A DNA stretch of 64,000 nucleotides, taken from Artemisia argyi (Eukaryota > Streptophyta > Magnoliopsida > Asterales > Asteraceae). Each line of letters starts with the position of its first letter. Position 1 is the stretch's first letter. The stretch lies in NCBI GenBank assembly GCA_030686995.1, contig CM060708.1, positions 181,830,115 to 181,894,114 on the forward strand, given 5' to 3'. Made by a program: the position numbers and the translations under genes. The notes under the pieces were generated by a model. It was given only the letters and a program-made list of their open reading frames with translations. It made no database searches and was not told the DNA's origin. Below, in pieces: positions 24,020-34,972 of the stretch.

Positions 24020-25916
24020 AAGGTTTCATCCTAGGGATTGTTTGATCTTGTATTTTCATTTTGGTTCTTGTGTTTTATTTTTGGTTCAATTTGGAATCTT
24101 GCTTTCTTTATTTCGTGATTTTGGTAAAACTGGTTCGAAGTATTATTCTTATCTCAACAAATACTTTATTGATCAAGATATACTTTTGGCTAGTTTGGAT
24201 AAGTCTTTGAAATATTCCTTGTCGCGTTTACTTTTTCTGCTCACATTTCTTATTTGCGTTTAGATCCTGCTGAAACTTTTGTATTACTTGTCTTTTGTGG
24301 TCCTTGGAGTTTGGTTTGGCGTCTGATTTAATAAAAGGGAATGAGGACAAATTGTGGGATAATGACTGTCTTGTCCTTTGTAGTAGTGGTTTCCTCTTGT
24401 TAGTGGTTTCCTCAAGTATTGCGGTTATCTTTTACCTGCGTTTTCCTATTTTTTGCGGTTAGTTTCAAAAGTTTGCGGTTAGTTCAATCCAACTATTTGC
24501 AGTTACCTCACAAGGTTGCGGTTACCTAAGTTAGCGTTTACCCAAACTTTGCGATTTATTCTGACTACTTTCTGTCTTGCGTTTATATTTTTGCCATTAG
24601 TTCATTTCCAATGTTGCGGTTATCTCTAAATTAGAGTTTAGCTCATTATTGTGTTTAGCTCTTGTTTGTGAACGGAAAAGACTGTCAAGAAGAAGAGGTA
24701 CAAGAGGAGATCTATAACTTCTACCACCTAAACAACATCAACCATCATCTGTTCCCTACAATATTCGAATCAAAAGACACGTTTGAAAAGAAAAGGAATC
24801 AAAGGATCTCAGTTATTTCATGTACTGTTAAGTACTTTCAAGACCTTCAAAAGATCTTACACACAAAAATACTACATCACAGATCTTAAACAAGAAACAA
24901 ACAAAGAAAAAGAAACGATAAAATCTCAGTTCATCTCATTTTGCAAACAAGGAATCATCCTATGACACAACCAAATGAGACTCATCACAGATCGTATTTG
25001 AAGAATAACTTCAATTGAATATTCGACCCTTTCAAAGAAAAGAACAAAACGAAGCCGTTTCAATCTCCTCTTTTTGTTCGATCTACAGAAAAACAAATAA
25101 AAAACGTCACACATCCTAACTAATAGAAACCTACCCGTCTTTTTAGTCACGCTCGAATTATAAGCAAGAAGGGACGTTTTTTTTTGTTGGTGGCTTCCAT
25201 CATGAGGAGTTGGTCTGTCTTTGTCTAGGTCTAATCTTAAATGAGGAACGAATTTGCTTGAGAATCACTAGGTCGAATCATTTTTCAGAATATTTTGAGG
25301 TGAGAAGATTTGGTTCAGTGACTGCGTATTTTTTTTAGTGTGATTAGGGTTTGTGCTAAGCGTGTTTTGGGATAAAGGGTGGTGTTTTATACCGTGTATA
25401 CTTTGGGTAAGGATTATGTTTATTGGGCTAGTAAATTACTACTATCTCTAAATTGTTATTGTGGGCCGGTCATCTCTACAGGGACGATTTTTGAGTAATA
25501 CTCTCGTTTGTGGACTGGATTTTTTTGTTTGAATTACTTGTCGTGTAGGCAGTTTTACCAACAAGAGTCGATATCTAGTTTTGTTACAAATTGGCACACA
25601 ATATTGGTTAACTTGAGCATAAGTGATTAAATTGTTGAGTTTAAGTTTGGACTACGGTTTTGAGTGATCTACAAAGTACGAGTTTGAGAATTATTTTGAG
25701 TTGAGTAAATTCTTCGAGCTAATTGGATATAATTTCGGGGTTTATTCGGATTTTGATCATACAACCATCACGTTCAACATACTATCATCTCATTATTTAC
25801 CGTTCCAACGGTCTCTCATTGTTTCACGGTTTTGTCTTGATTTTGTAAAATCCCGCGAAAGATTATATTTTTCGGTTTAAATCATAGACTTGTAAAATCC
25901 CGTGCACGTTTGCATC
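24020..25916 (+). other. Long 5' leader of F with TGCGGTTA repeats
   Basis: About 1.9 kb without coding. TGCGGTTA occurs perfectly at 24420, 24454, 24474, 24517 and 24615, with degenerate copies between. Element E's leader has the same octamer on its coding strand. The leader ends with two GTAAAATCCCG phrases just before the gag ATG. Confidence 0.7.
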
Positions 25917-28220
25917 ATGTCTACTACTTCAGACTCTGTCAAACCTGAGAGTGACCTTCACCAGCCACTTAAATTGCTCGATAATGCAAAAGATTGTTGC
26001 ATAGAATGTTTTCAACAACTTCATTTACACCTATCGGTACTTTTAGAGGGAACTTGATTCAAGATGGGATTCGAACGTGCATTTGTAACACTCTTTAGTC
26101 AAGATGTTCACACTTTCACATGCACAATGATTCTTAACTTCGATCAACTACAACAACAACTTGACCGAGGAGAATTTTCCAAAATGGGATCCATGGCTGC
26201 CCTTTGTGTGATCAACAAACAACTCCAAGTGTTCTTTGATTCAAAATTCACTCTGGAGTATAACCATTATAGTGATATGACGAAAAAGTGCTTTGCTGAT
26301 CACACGGGAATTGAGGTTGACACGTTCAGTGACACACTAGTCCAGCTTATGGATAAAGTGACAAGATTCATTAACAAAAAGGCACAGCATATACCTGCAT
26401 ATGATGACAAGGTGAAGGTGTGTAGGGTACAATCATGTGATGGTGTTGGTGACTCGGGTTTAGCATCGGATGTTGGGTCAGGTGTCACGATATGCAAAGA
26501 ATCAGAGACTGATAAGCTTGACACACCCTGCGACTCAGTGACTAGAGATACTCCAGACATGGGCACTGAATTAAAACCAGTAAAAGAGCAAGTGTCATGT
26601 GCTGAGGTACCCCTAACTGAACATCATAATGTGCTTTTTGATGAACGACTGCATATTGATCAAGTTATGCCCATTTATGAAACATATTTGTTGAAAAAGA
26701 CTGATAGCAATACCATTTCTGATTCAACAAATATGAATCATAAAGGGTGAGAAAGTGATCAGGATGCTGAACGTGATGATGAGTCAAGTTCTTTGTTTAC
26801 AGCTGAGTCTTTTAAATCAAATGATATGGTTTATAAAGAAACATTTAATGAACTTTCAAAGAGATTCTTACAACTTGAAAAACATTGTATTTCACTTGAA
26901 ATCGCAATGCAACAAAAGGAAGAAAGTTTTCAAATTAACCAACCATGTAAAGATCCGGAACTTCCTGATTTCCGAAAATTCTTTTTGATTAATGATTTGA
27001 AAGCTCAGCTAGAAACCAAGGACTTGACAATCAACAACCTAAAAAAACGTATTACTGAGTTATGTGATATGTGTAATGAAGTTAAAGCTAAACATGACTG
27101 CAATGTTATTGAATTGGAACATAATGTGGCTAAATTACGTGATGATAATGAGTCTTTGAAAATTCATTGCAAAGAACTGTGTGATTCAATCAAAGAAACG
27201 AATACTAAAACTGTTGAGCAAACAACGTCTTTGATTGCAAAAATTGATGAACTCAAAGCTCAAGTTCAGGAAAAGGGTTTCATAATAACAACATTAAAGA
27301 ACGAGCTAAGAAAAGCAACAGGGAATAGTGTGAACACTAAGTTTGCAAAACCATCAATCTTGGGGAAACCAGTTTCTCAATAAAATAGAAACCATTCCGT
27401 TGTTAGGCAACCGACTGCGTTTAGATCTGAACGACCAAAATTTTCAAAAACACGGTTTACCTCCCAAGTTGATGCGGAACAAGTTTTGTCAAAAACAGTC
27501 ACTACACATTATTTGCCTAATACCATTGCTTCTAGTTCTACTAAGCCTCAACAAGTAGTTACTCCTACTCCCAACTCCTCTAGGATTAGTTCAAAAACAG
27601 TGTCAAAACCTAACATTAAGGTTCAAAACACTTATGATATAAATGACTTGTACAAGAACTATGATCTAGAAAAGGCTAGGAAAAGGGCACTACTTCATAA
27701 GGATGGAATCTTAGGTTCTCAACCTTGTATGATCCCTCCTAGGATATTGAGGAACAATGCTAAGGTTCAACTTGTTAAGTCTAGGATCTACATTAAGTCA
27801 TTCACATTGCATAAGAAGCAATACAAACCTAAAACTTCTCCTAGGTGGATAGAAACTGCTAAATCTTTGGAGACTAGGAATATCGATAAGCCTTCTACTA
27901 TGCATAAGAAGCTTAATAATCCTAGACCTTGCCATAAGTGGATTCCAACTGGTAAAATTTTTAAGAATATTGGACTTAAGTGGACACCTACCGGAAAACT
28001 GCTTACCGATGGCAATGCCATGGTTGACCGTGAAAACCCCAAGGGTTTGGATACTATTGTCACTAACCCATATATGTGCAATCAAGTTTGTGATGTTAGT
28101 GCAGGTAGTCCTTACTCAGTTGCAGGTACATCAACCATTCACTATATGAGAAAACTCAAAGTCTGGAGACCTAAAGCAATCATTTCCCCAGCTTCAGGAG
28201 TTCTAGAATGTCGATGCTGA
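25917..28220 (+). pseudogene. F Gag-extension ORF, one frame with three stops
   Basis: From ATG at 25917 a single frame of 768 codons runs to TGA at 28218, broken only by stops at 26055 (TGA), 26748 (TGA) and 27381 (TAA), with no frameshift. The start MSTTSD resembles E's MSTSSD, but the Gag capsid-like domain and zinc knuckle of E are missing. Instead it holds a helical domain (residues about 50-150), an acidic/Ser-rich part, a coiled coil (residues about 300-475) and a C-terminal Trp/Lys repeat region (KWIPTGKIFKNIGLKW). E's Gag ends in a matching segment (VWNKTGKVFTNVGYQW), which ties the two as one family. The role of this extension is unknown; the coiled coil suggests self-association. 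Confidence 0.85.
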
Positions 28221-28223
28221 TGT

Positions 28224-28360
28224 ATGTGCATAATGACGTCTGTTCACATCAGTTCAGGCCTCGTTCTTCATCATAATGACGTTTGAACACATCAATTCAA
28301 GCCTCGGTATTCAACTTCATCATTATGGTGTCTGCTGACAACTCTTCAGGCCCCGTTCAT
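28224..28360. repeat. Short diverged direct repeats after F gag
   Basis: Three units built on CATAATGACGT...CACATCA...TTCAGGCC(T/C)CG occur in a row near 28229, 28270 and 28318. Confidence 0.6.
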
Positions 28361-28524
28361 CAAAGAAAAGAAAAGTGTACGCTTGAGTGCGCTTTATCTT
28401 CTGAAGTTGTGAAATGTTCTTACTTCCGACCATTCTCATCAACAAACTTCATATTTGTTCCACACTTGTTCAGTCTTCAAGTGGATTACCTCATCGGATT
28501 GAAGTTGACTTTCGTCAAATGCAA

Positions 28525-28680
28525 TTTTTGAGGGGGAGAAGGGTGAACAGTAGATCAGCCTCGTATGCAATTTTTGAGGGGGAGAAGTGTGAATAAACTA
28601 CGTGTATTTCTATTCACTTGTTCAATCAAAAATCGCATCCTCATATGCAATATTTGAGGGGGAGAAGTGTGAATAAAATA
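28525..28680 (+). repeat. Three polypurine-tract-like repeats TTTGAGGGGGAGAAG
   Basis: TTTGAGGGGGAGAAG(T/G)GTGAA occurs near 28527, 28574 and 28650, each preceded by ATGCAAT(A/T). This motif resembles a polypurine tract that would normally prime plus-strand DNA next to a 3' LTR, yet no LTR is here, so the block may mark the old end of another element or spare tracts. Confidence 0.7.
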
Positions 28681-30930
28681 CATGTTGATTGATGCATGAA
28701 ATGACTCTCCTCTTCTCCAACACCTAATGGTCCACAAAGTAAGGATGACTAAATGTGACTACGGAGTTGATTGGGTATCACGTATTTGAGATTGAAGTTG
28801 ACTTTCACAAAGGTGTGATCTTATTTTATCTTGAAGTCGGGGTTGGTTGGATGAATTACTTTCAATGATAACTTGCTCGTGCTTGAGATTTAAGTTGAAG
28901 ACTTGGTTTATCTAGTTACTAGCTGTCGAGGTGGATGGTTGAAGACCTTGTTAACTATCACTTTAAGGAGTTACGTTGTAGTACTCAGTGTCACACGCCG
29001 ATGTCGTTGTGGATAATCGCAAGAGGTGGTAATGTCTCATGCTTTGGTTGGGTAGTGAGCACTTAGAGATTTGCTTGGAGCATAAATTCTCTACACCGTT
29101 CTTCCTACATTAGTGCAAGCTTAAGACACAAGAGCGGGGAACTCTACTTCAGTTTCAAGTTTGGTATATCGGGTTTTCTCCATACGTGGTCATTTACTAT
29201 TAGCCAGTGGAAGTGAAAAGAGGTTTAATTAGGAGTTGATCTATAATGAATTGTTGAAGAGAATTGTCATCGACATCTACTCATGGGGTAGTGATTTGTA
29301 TGTTGCTTCCAGTTGATATGTTTATGTACACATAGTTATGATGATTCCGAGTGATCGTCATCATCATGGAGGGAGAAGAATGTGTACATCGGGGATTTTA
29401 TCGAAGAACTAGAAGCATTCTATGTGAGTTGAAAATGTCGAAATAACGTTCCCCAAACAAACCCGTGAAGAAGCTACAGATTATCAGTCTATGATCCACC
29501 TTAAGTTGTGGATGACATATTAAGGGACTTAAGACATCTTGGGCAGAATTGAAAGATACTTCTTCAACAAGCATCAAGGTTATATGAAACAGGTCGTCAG
29601 TTTGGGAGGAAGCAAGCTAATTTATGGGCTTACTAATTGGGAGGGAGTAATAACCCAATTAGTGAGTGTTTCTATAGCAGTTGATTCTCACCTGATCCAA
29701 TTTAAGCCAAAGGTTGTTCTTCTCACAAGGTTTCAAGTACGTGTGCATAAAATGTGTTGCTGATTATGAGGTATCAAAACCAGCAAGGGGAAAGGAGACA
29801 TACATTTGAATGCATAACGAGTACACATGATGAACTTAATACTTTGTCTTAATTGAAGTTATGCTGGGAAGACAAAATGTCATAACCACAGAGATAACCA
29901 GTGTCTTAACTCGTGGCGTTTGGTGTATCATTCCAACTATGTGGGGGAAGTTGTCTTCTAATACTTGTGGTATGTATTACTTCAACTTTCAGTGTGAGGA
30001 ACTATGAGAAGGATATGTGGAACGTGAGATGATATTGCTTATTGACATCTTCATATGAGCTGATAAGAGTTATGGTAAAAGTGCTTCTGGTTAATGTTTC
30101 ATGTACACATTGTTATGCTGATTCCGATAAGATCGCAACCATCATGGGGAGAGATATGTGTACATCAAGGACGCACAACAGGTTCACGTGATCGGGCTTA
30201 ATCATATATTCCGGAGGAGATATCCGCAGAGATGATCAGTGCTTTAACCTGTTACTTTGGTGTTATCATTTCTTCGTATGTTGGATACATGCGTACAATA
30301 TAGAGTGAGTTGGTATGTGTAAGTTAACTGAAAAGCATTTAGTGAAATGAAGATGTTGATATCTGATTCCCCCTAATAGACAACTGCTCCAAACCTCAAA
30401 GTAATGAGTACATTGCGGATGTACAACAGGGTCATGTGATCGGGCTTCATTATACATTCTGGGATTGATAACCGCAGAGATGATCCATGGTTCACCCTGT
30501 TACTTCGGTGTTATCGTTCTCTTTGGGTTCTCGAGCTTCATACAACGAGACTTGTTGTCTCACTTCAACTACTTCGGGGAAGTGTCTCATGAAGATGATT
30601 GTCGGTTTGGGGGAAGCTACCAAAGCTTCACATTGATGAGGCAATAAAAATTCATCGATTTGGTGGGTGTTTAGCGATTAACTCAGTTGTGAGATTCTAG
30701 TGATTTGTTAATAACTTGTGTTTGGTGAATTGTTGTGACTCAAGTCGTTTCGATTAGTCTGATTGTAATTGGACGTTGTGAGTTAATCTCTGCGGCTTGA
30801 CTTATTACGATCAGATCTATTGTAACTTGACTTGTCGTGACTTGACACTTAATGCTAATTGTCACTTATCCAAGATCTCTCTCTAAGTCTAACTCGCATA
30901 TTACATCTTTCGGTTTCTTTTGTTGACTTT
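28681..30930 (+). other. Non-coding middle of F with diverged repeats
   Basis: No credible ORF. Two ~66-bp units bounded by the inverted repeat ATGTACACAT...ATGTGTACAT lie at 29324-29389 and 30101-30165, each holding GATTCCGA and CATCATGG. A ~105-bp direct repeat (ACAACAGG...CCGCAGAGATGATC...TTATCGTT-like) lies at 30170-30275 and 30419-30522, with a weaker third copy near 29880-29940. Pol would be expected in this position and is absent. Confidence 0.65.
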
Positions 30931-31030
30931 AGTAAAATCCCGGGAGAGAATCGATCTCTCGGTTTGAGTCACAAGAGTTGTAAAATCCCGCTTAAGATTA
31001 TATCATGGCAACTACCGCTTCAGACGATTA
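30931..31030 (+). repeat. Second, diverged copy of the leader/gag-start segment
   Basis: GTAAAATCCCG phrases at 30932 and about 30980, then ATGGCAACTACCGCTTCAGA at 31005, mirror 25844-25935 (same double phrase, then ATGTCTACTACTTCAGACTC at 25917). The second gag start stops after ten codons. F is therefore internally chimeric or duplicated. Confidence 0.75.
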
Positions 31031-32339
31031 TTCATGAGCCTCGAATGCTTTGGTGGTAAATGTTTAAGAGATGTTGACTACACGTTTCTACAACAAGCTG
31101 AACGAAATCCTCATTTCGGTATTCATGTCAACATCTTCTTAAACTTAATAGTATCCTTTGTACATATATTATACCTAAATGTATATAGATATATAAAACC
31201 AACAAAAGCCCATAAAAATCAGAAAATTAGAAAATACCAAAAATAGTTTTTTAAGGCATGTCTTCTGGCATCGATAACATTTACGGTCCTAGAAATGTCA
31301 TTCAATAATGACACGGGTCTTTAAATGAAGTTCGAACAGAAGTTCAAAAGGTTTTTCAAAACATGCCTAAATGGCTTACAGTCATTTCAGGCTGTAACCC
31401 GGTCTTAAAATTATGGCTTACAGTCATTTCAGGCTGTAACCCGGACTTTAAAAATATGGCTTGCTATTACTTCAGATAGCAACCCGATTTTCAAAAATGA
31501 GGAAAACACGTCGCCAAAAAGACGGTTGTTCCTAGCAAAGGGTGTCGTTCATCCGAGCGTGAATTACTTTATATTCATGCACCCTCGATCTAATGTACGC
31601 TTCAGTGCATTATTTCTTGATAAAGAAGAGAAATCTTCTTTTTTATCGCCAAATACTTTCCCTTCTATGATTTTTCCGGAAAGTATTTGTGCAAAATTTG
31701 GTGGTACCATGAGATTTTGATTGAAAATCAAATTGAACTCAAAATTTTGATAAAATTTTCACTCAATCAATGACTTTAATATTTTATGAAAATAATTATG
31801 TTTTAACATCCGTCATTGATTGAGGGGGAGAGTGATTTCTCAAAATTTTATGTATCATCAAAACTCCCCACACTTTGTACATAACAAAAGCTACAATACG
31901 ATTTGTGATAGTTATGTGTCAGAATGAGTAAATTTTCAAAGAGTTTTTCGTTAAAACTTCGAATCTTTTTCAAACTCTTCAAATCTGACACATAACAACC
32001 TCCCTCACAGATTGAGGGGGAGCAGAAAAGGTTCCTTTTTATCAGAAAATATTAAAATTGACCGCATTTCTCTCCCAAAAGCTTTCTAACTTATTTAAAT
32101 CAATTGAGATCAAAAATCTCGAAAGATTTGAAATTTTTGATCGAGGGAGAGAATGTGATTTAAATATGAAATCTGATAATCAAATGTGATCTTTAAGACT
32201 CAATAAAAGGCTCCCGCATATGTGCTAAACACTTTCGAATATCGATGCACATAGTGAGGGGGAGCAAAAGGCGTTTGTGGAAGTTATACCAAAGACCGAC
32301 CATTTATCTTTATGCACGGAGTTATAAGGTTGGTTAAGG

Positions 32340-32594
32340 TTAGGTATGAATTCCCATGATCCACCAGAACCGGAATGATCTTCCCAGGGACAATCCTCTA
32401 GATAGATTAGAAGTCCTTAGGAATGATTGAAAAAAAAGGAGTAAAGTGAGAAAGGGAAGAGTGCGGACTGAGATAGAGTTAGGGCTGGAACAAACCCAAC
32501 AAGGTTCTAGTGGTGAAGTCTCGGTAAGCACTGAAGGGGTTGAAGAATGAAAAAGAAATGAAATGAGAAAGGGTGAAAAGAAATAGCCCTCCAA
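32340..32594 (-). other. Antisense ORF 1 in F 3' region
   Basis: 84 codons, opposite to F's direction: MEGYFFSPFLISFLFH, a hydrophobic start, then Ser/Pro-rich. The matching place in E (54335-54523) has the same antisense ORF with a few substitutions and an earlier end. Shared descent alone could keep it open; I do not recognise the protein. Confidence 0.35.
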
Positions 32595-32634
32595 ATATTC
32601 AACCTTAGGGTAGAAACCGGGTTCAATTCATAAT

Positions 32635-32901
32635 CTACTGGCGGTTACTAAGGTAACACCAGTATTGAAGACAACACATCATGGACCCAGTGACGCACTG
32701 CACTAATCTTCCCAACCACTCAAGTTCTCTTAAAAGAACTTGTTTCATTCTCACGGGGAACCCTGTGCAATGTATCGACCGCTTAATGCGAGCTATGTTG
32801 ATACCTAAAACAGGAGACACCTCCCCAGTCTCCAGGAGCGGATCAAAACGCACTATTGAGTCTAGAGCCAAAGAGATCATCCATAAATCTCGATAGGACA
32901 C
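32635..32901 (-). other. Antisense ORF 2 in F 3' region
   Basis: 88 codons with MISLALDSIVRFDPLLETGE and RSIHCTGFPVR. E keeps the same antisense frame at 54048-54281 with mostly conservative changes (VKQ to LKQ, ARIK to TRNE). No known family is recognised. Confidence 0.35.
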
Positions 32902-33784
32902 ATTCCAAATATGCTTATTGTTTCACACAATGTGGAAAATAAGATAATATATGTAGAGTCCTATGCATTATCCTTGTGGTATTGCCAGAACATCCGAGTG
33001 ACATGAAAATATTCACAATGAAGATGGAAATCCTTCTAGAGTGAACATCACTCAAGCTCTTGGTAGGTGGCATGTGAGATCCATCTTGGATCAATGATCA
33101 AGTGACAACTGGAAAGCAACGATGGTGCGATTCAAAATTGATTCAAACTTGTTCCAGGATATGGATTGACGGATACTTTTGCTAAAACCTCTCAATGTGC
33201 TCACCAACTAATCTTTCGAGCACATTGATTGTGTACAATATCTTTCAAACAAAAGTATTTTTGATGGAAATGTGATTCAAAGTACAAAACTCTCGTCGTG
33301 TTTCAAAAATATTTATCATAGGACATGCGAGTGATTTTTATAAATCTATTTCTCATCAATCCGTGAATGTTTATTCACCGATTCACTCTATCGTGCTGTC
33401 TACTTTGAGACGTTCCGATATGAGAACATGCTAAGTATGAAGATTCCAAAGTGGATTCTTTGGAAAATTCATTACTACAAGCTGGAAATTCCTGTCAAGG
33501 AGAGTCTTCTTTAAAAGAGACTCTACCTGATCACAGGTCGGTTTTCACAAAACCAGAGGGTAGTCTGTCCTCGCAGAACGAATGACAAAGCCATATTCGT
33601 TCTCTATCTTTATTGCTAACTGTTTTATTTCAGGGACACATATAAAGATGGCGTTGATGGCTCTAGTTTCCAGCTGAATCGGGTCAATCCATACCTCATG
33701 CTCACACGTCCTCCACACTATCAATGAATATGAGAGACTTGCTACAACAAATGTTGAGAGACTACCAACAACGTTTCCGCAACT

Positions 33785-34152
33785 CTGATTATTGTAATAG
33801 CATTAAGTAAGCTCGTAGTTAGTTTATACATTAGTTAGTTGGTATTAGTTTAAGTAACACCGTGGAAGAAGGACGGGTCTTTACCCACTGTATGCCTGAT
33901 CTACAGCCTGGGTGTGGGCGTTTATAGGTAACTATATATACCCCTCTCCACATGTGGAGAGGGTTGGTGCTTTTCATTCAATCTAACATTTTCTATTTTC
34001 TCTCAACTCTCTCTCTCTCTCTCTAGAAATCACCCAATTCTCTCCAACCCCTCTCTAAACTCTCATATTCATCTTCTTTCTTTCTTTCTTTCTTCCTTTA
34101 ATTCTATCTTAACACAAGAGCCATATAAGATATAATTATTTGATATATTATA
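33785..34152 (+). repeat. 3' LTR of F, 5'-truncated
   Basis: Matches 23650-24003 and ends TTATA (terminal CA mutated to TA), followed by TSD GTAAT. The first 39 bp and the polypurine tract are missing. The junction falls at CTGAT, shared by internal sequence (as kept in E near 53136) and the LTR. TATATATA lies at 33933 and the 22-bp palindrome at 33942-33963. Confidence 0.9.
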
Positions 34153-34157
34153 GTAAT

Positions 34158-34972
34158 AAAAAAAACGGGAGTGGGTTTTTTTATTTTATTTGTGGGGTTT
34201 TTAGTATTGGGCTTGGGGTGGGCTAAGGTGTTGGATTAGACCAGGTTTGGTTTGGGTGGGCTAGTGAGGGTGTTGGATTTAGTTTGGTTTAGCTTATTTA
34301 AGCTCAAAAAATCACAAGGACCATTCATGTAAAAATCTGAAATTGAGGGACTGAAAATATAAAACCTTTCAAACTTGTTTCATGGTCCTTTCCTGCCACA
34401 TATCAATAGTCTAAGGATTTTATTTGAAAATTTCTATGTTTTAAAATTCCAGGGACTATTTTTGCCAAATTTGAAACTTTAGGGACCAATTTTGTAAATT
34501 CCTCAAACTTTTCATCCAGGGATCACATGTGATAACTTTTGAGTTTCTAAGGACCAAAAATGACTTTTCTTCCAAAATTTTCCACCAGGGACCAAATCTG
34601 CCAATTTTTAAACTCTAGGGACTAAACTTGTAAATTTCCAAAACTTTTGAGATTTTTCACCAAAGGATTAAATATGACAACTTATGATTTTAAAAGGACC
34701 TTTGGTGATAATTTTCCATATATTGAATGACCAGGGACTAGTTTTGACATTTTATAAAAGTTCGGGGACTGAAACTGCCAATTTTGCAAACTTTGTACGT
34801 TTTTCATCTGTTTTTACTCTTTTTGCATCTAAAACATATAAAACACAATTCCTGGAATACTTCCAGTATTTTGATGCCTTTATGAGTATTTTTGTATGTT
34901 TTGCAGTTCATATTTGACCAAAAATGATGAGTGTTTGAGCACTCATCATTGTTCAGGATGAGGGAGACTGTA
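34158..34972. other. Right part of H, with terminal hairpin
   Basis: No coding. AGGGAC(C/T) phrases recur every 60-80 bp (34340-34750). A perfect 11-bp stem AATGATGAGTG / CACTCATCATT with loop TTTGAG lies at 34923-34950, followed by purine-rich CAGGATGAGGGAGACTG just before ATHILA coding resumes. Confidence 0.55.

Larger units (their letters stand above)
31130..33789 (+). other. Conserved 3' non-coding region of F (matches E)
   Basis: This aligns with the reverse complement of 53139-55740 in E, for example the blocks around 31290 (AATGTCATTCAATAATGACACGG), 32340-32600 and 33480-33780. It contains short plus-strand ORFs and two longer minus-strand ORFs listed separately. Several GAGGGGGAG tracts (31815, 32015, 32250) resemble polypurine tracts. 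Confidence 0.75.
23611..34152 (+). mobile_element. Element F: pol-less SIRE-type Copia derivative, TSD GTAAT
   Basis: 5' LTR 23611-24003, TTGGTATCAAGAGCC primer site, long leader, Gag-extension ORF 25917-28220, ~5.5 kb non-coding 3' part, and a 3' LTR 33785-34152 lacking its first 39 bp. GTAAT flanks the element at 23606-23610 and 34153-34157. The LTRs and the 3' region match element E on the other strand. No protease, integrase, RT or RNase H is present, and Gag lacks the N-terminal domain and CCHC knuckle seen in E, so F depended on another element. Confidence 0.9.
20728..34972. mobile_element. Element H: unclassified insertion in the ATHILA ORF (contains F)
   Basis: This splits the ATHILA ORF between KEST and ELVSEFF. 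After removing F it is about 3.7 kb (20728-23610 plus 34158-34972). The left part is very AT-rich with diverged ~160-bp tandem repeats (near 20880, 21060 and 21225); the middle has no coding. A minus-strand TGGCGCCATATTGGGAATC at 23407-23425 looks like a primer-binding site, and the right part has repeated AGGGAC(C/T) phrases and a strong hairpin at 34923-34950. It could be a minus-strand non-autonomous LTR element, but I cannot find paired LTRs or a TSD, so exact ends and class are open. Confidence 0.4.

Noticed and set aside
23817..24263. 148-codon plus-strand ORF
   Set aside because: It spans the LTR, the primer site and the leader of F, so it cannot be a real gene.
24926..25150. Small ORFs in F leader (24662-25150, both strands)
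   Set aside because: No family resemblance, no counterpart in E, and overlapping on both strands.
27788..28085. Overlapping ~95-codon minus-strand ORFs in F gag
   Set aside because: Two frames are open at once opposite the repeated Trp/Lys segment, a result of its codon pattern.
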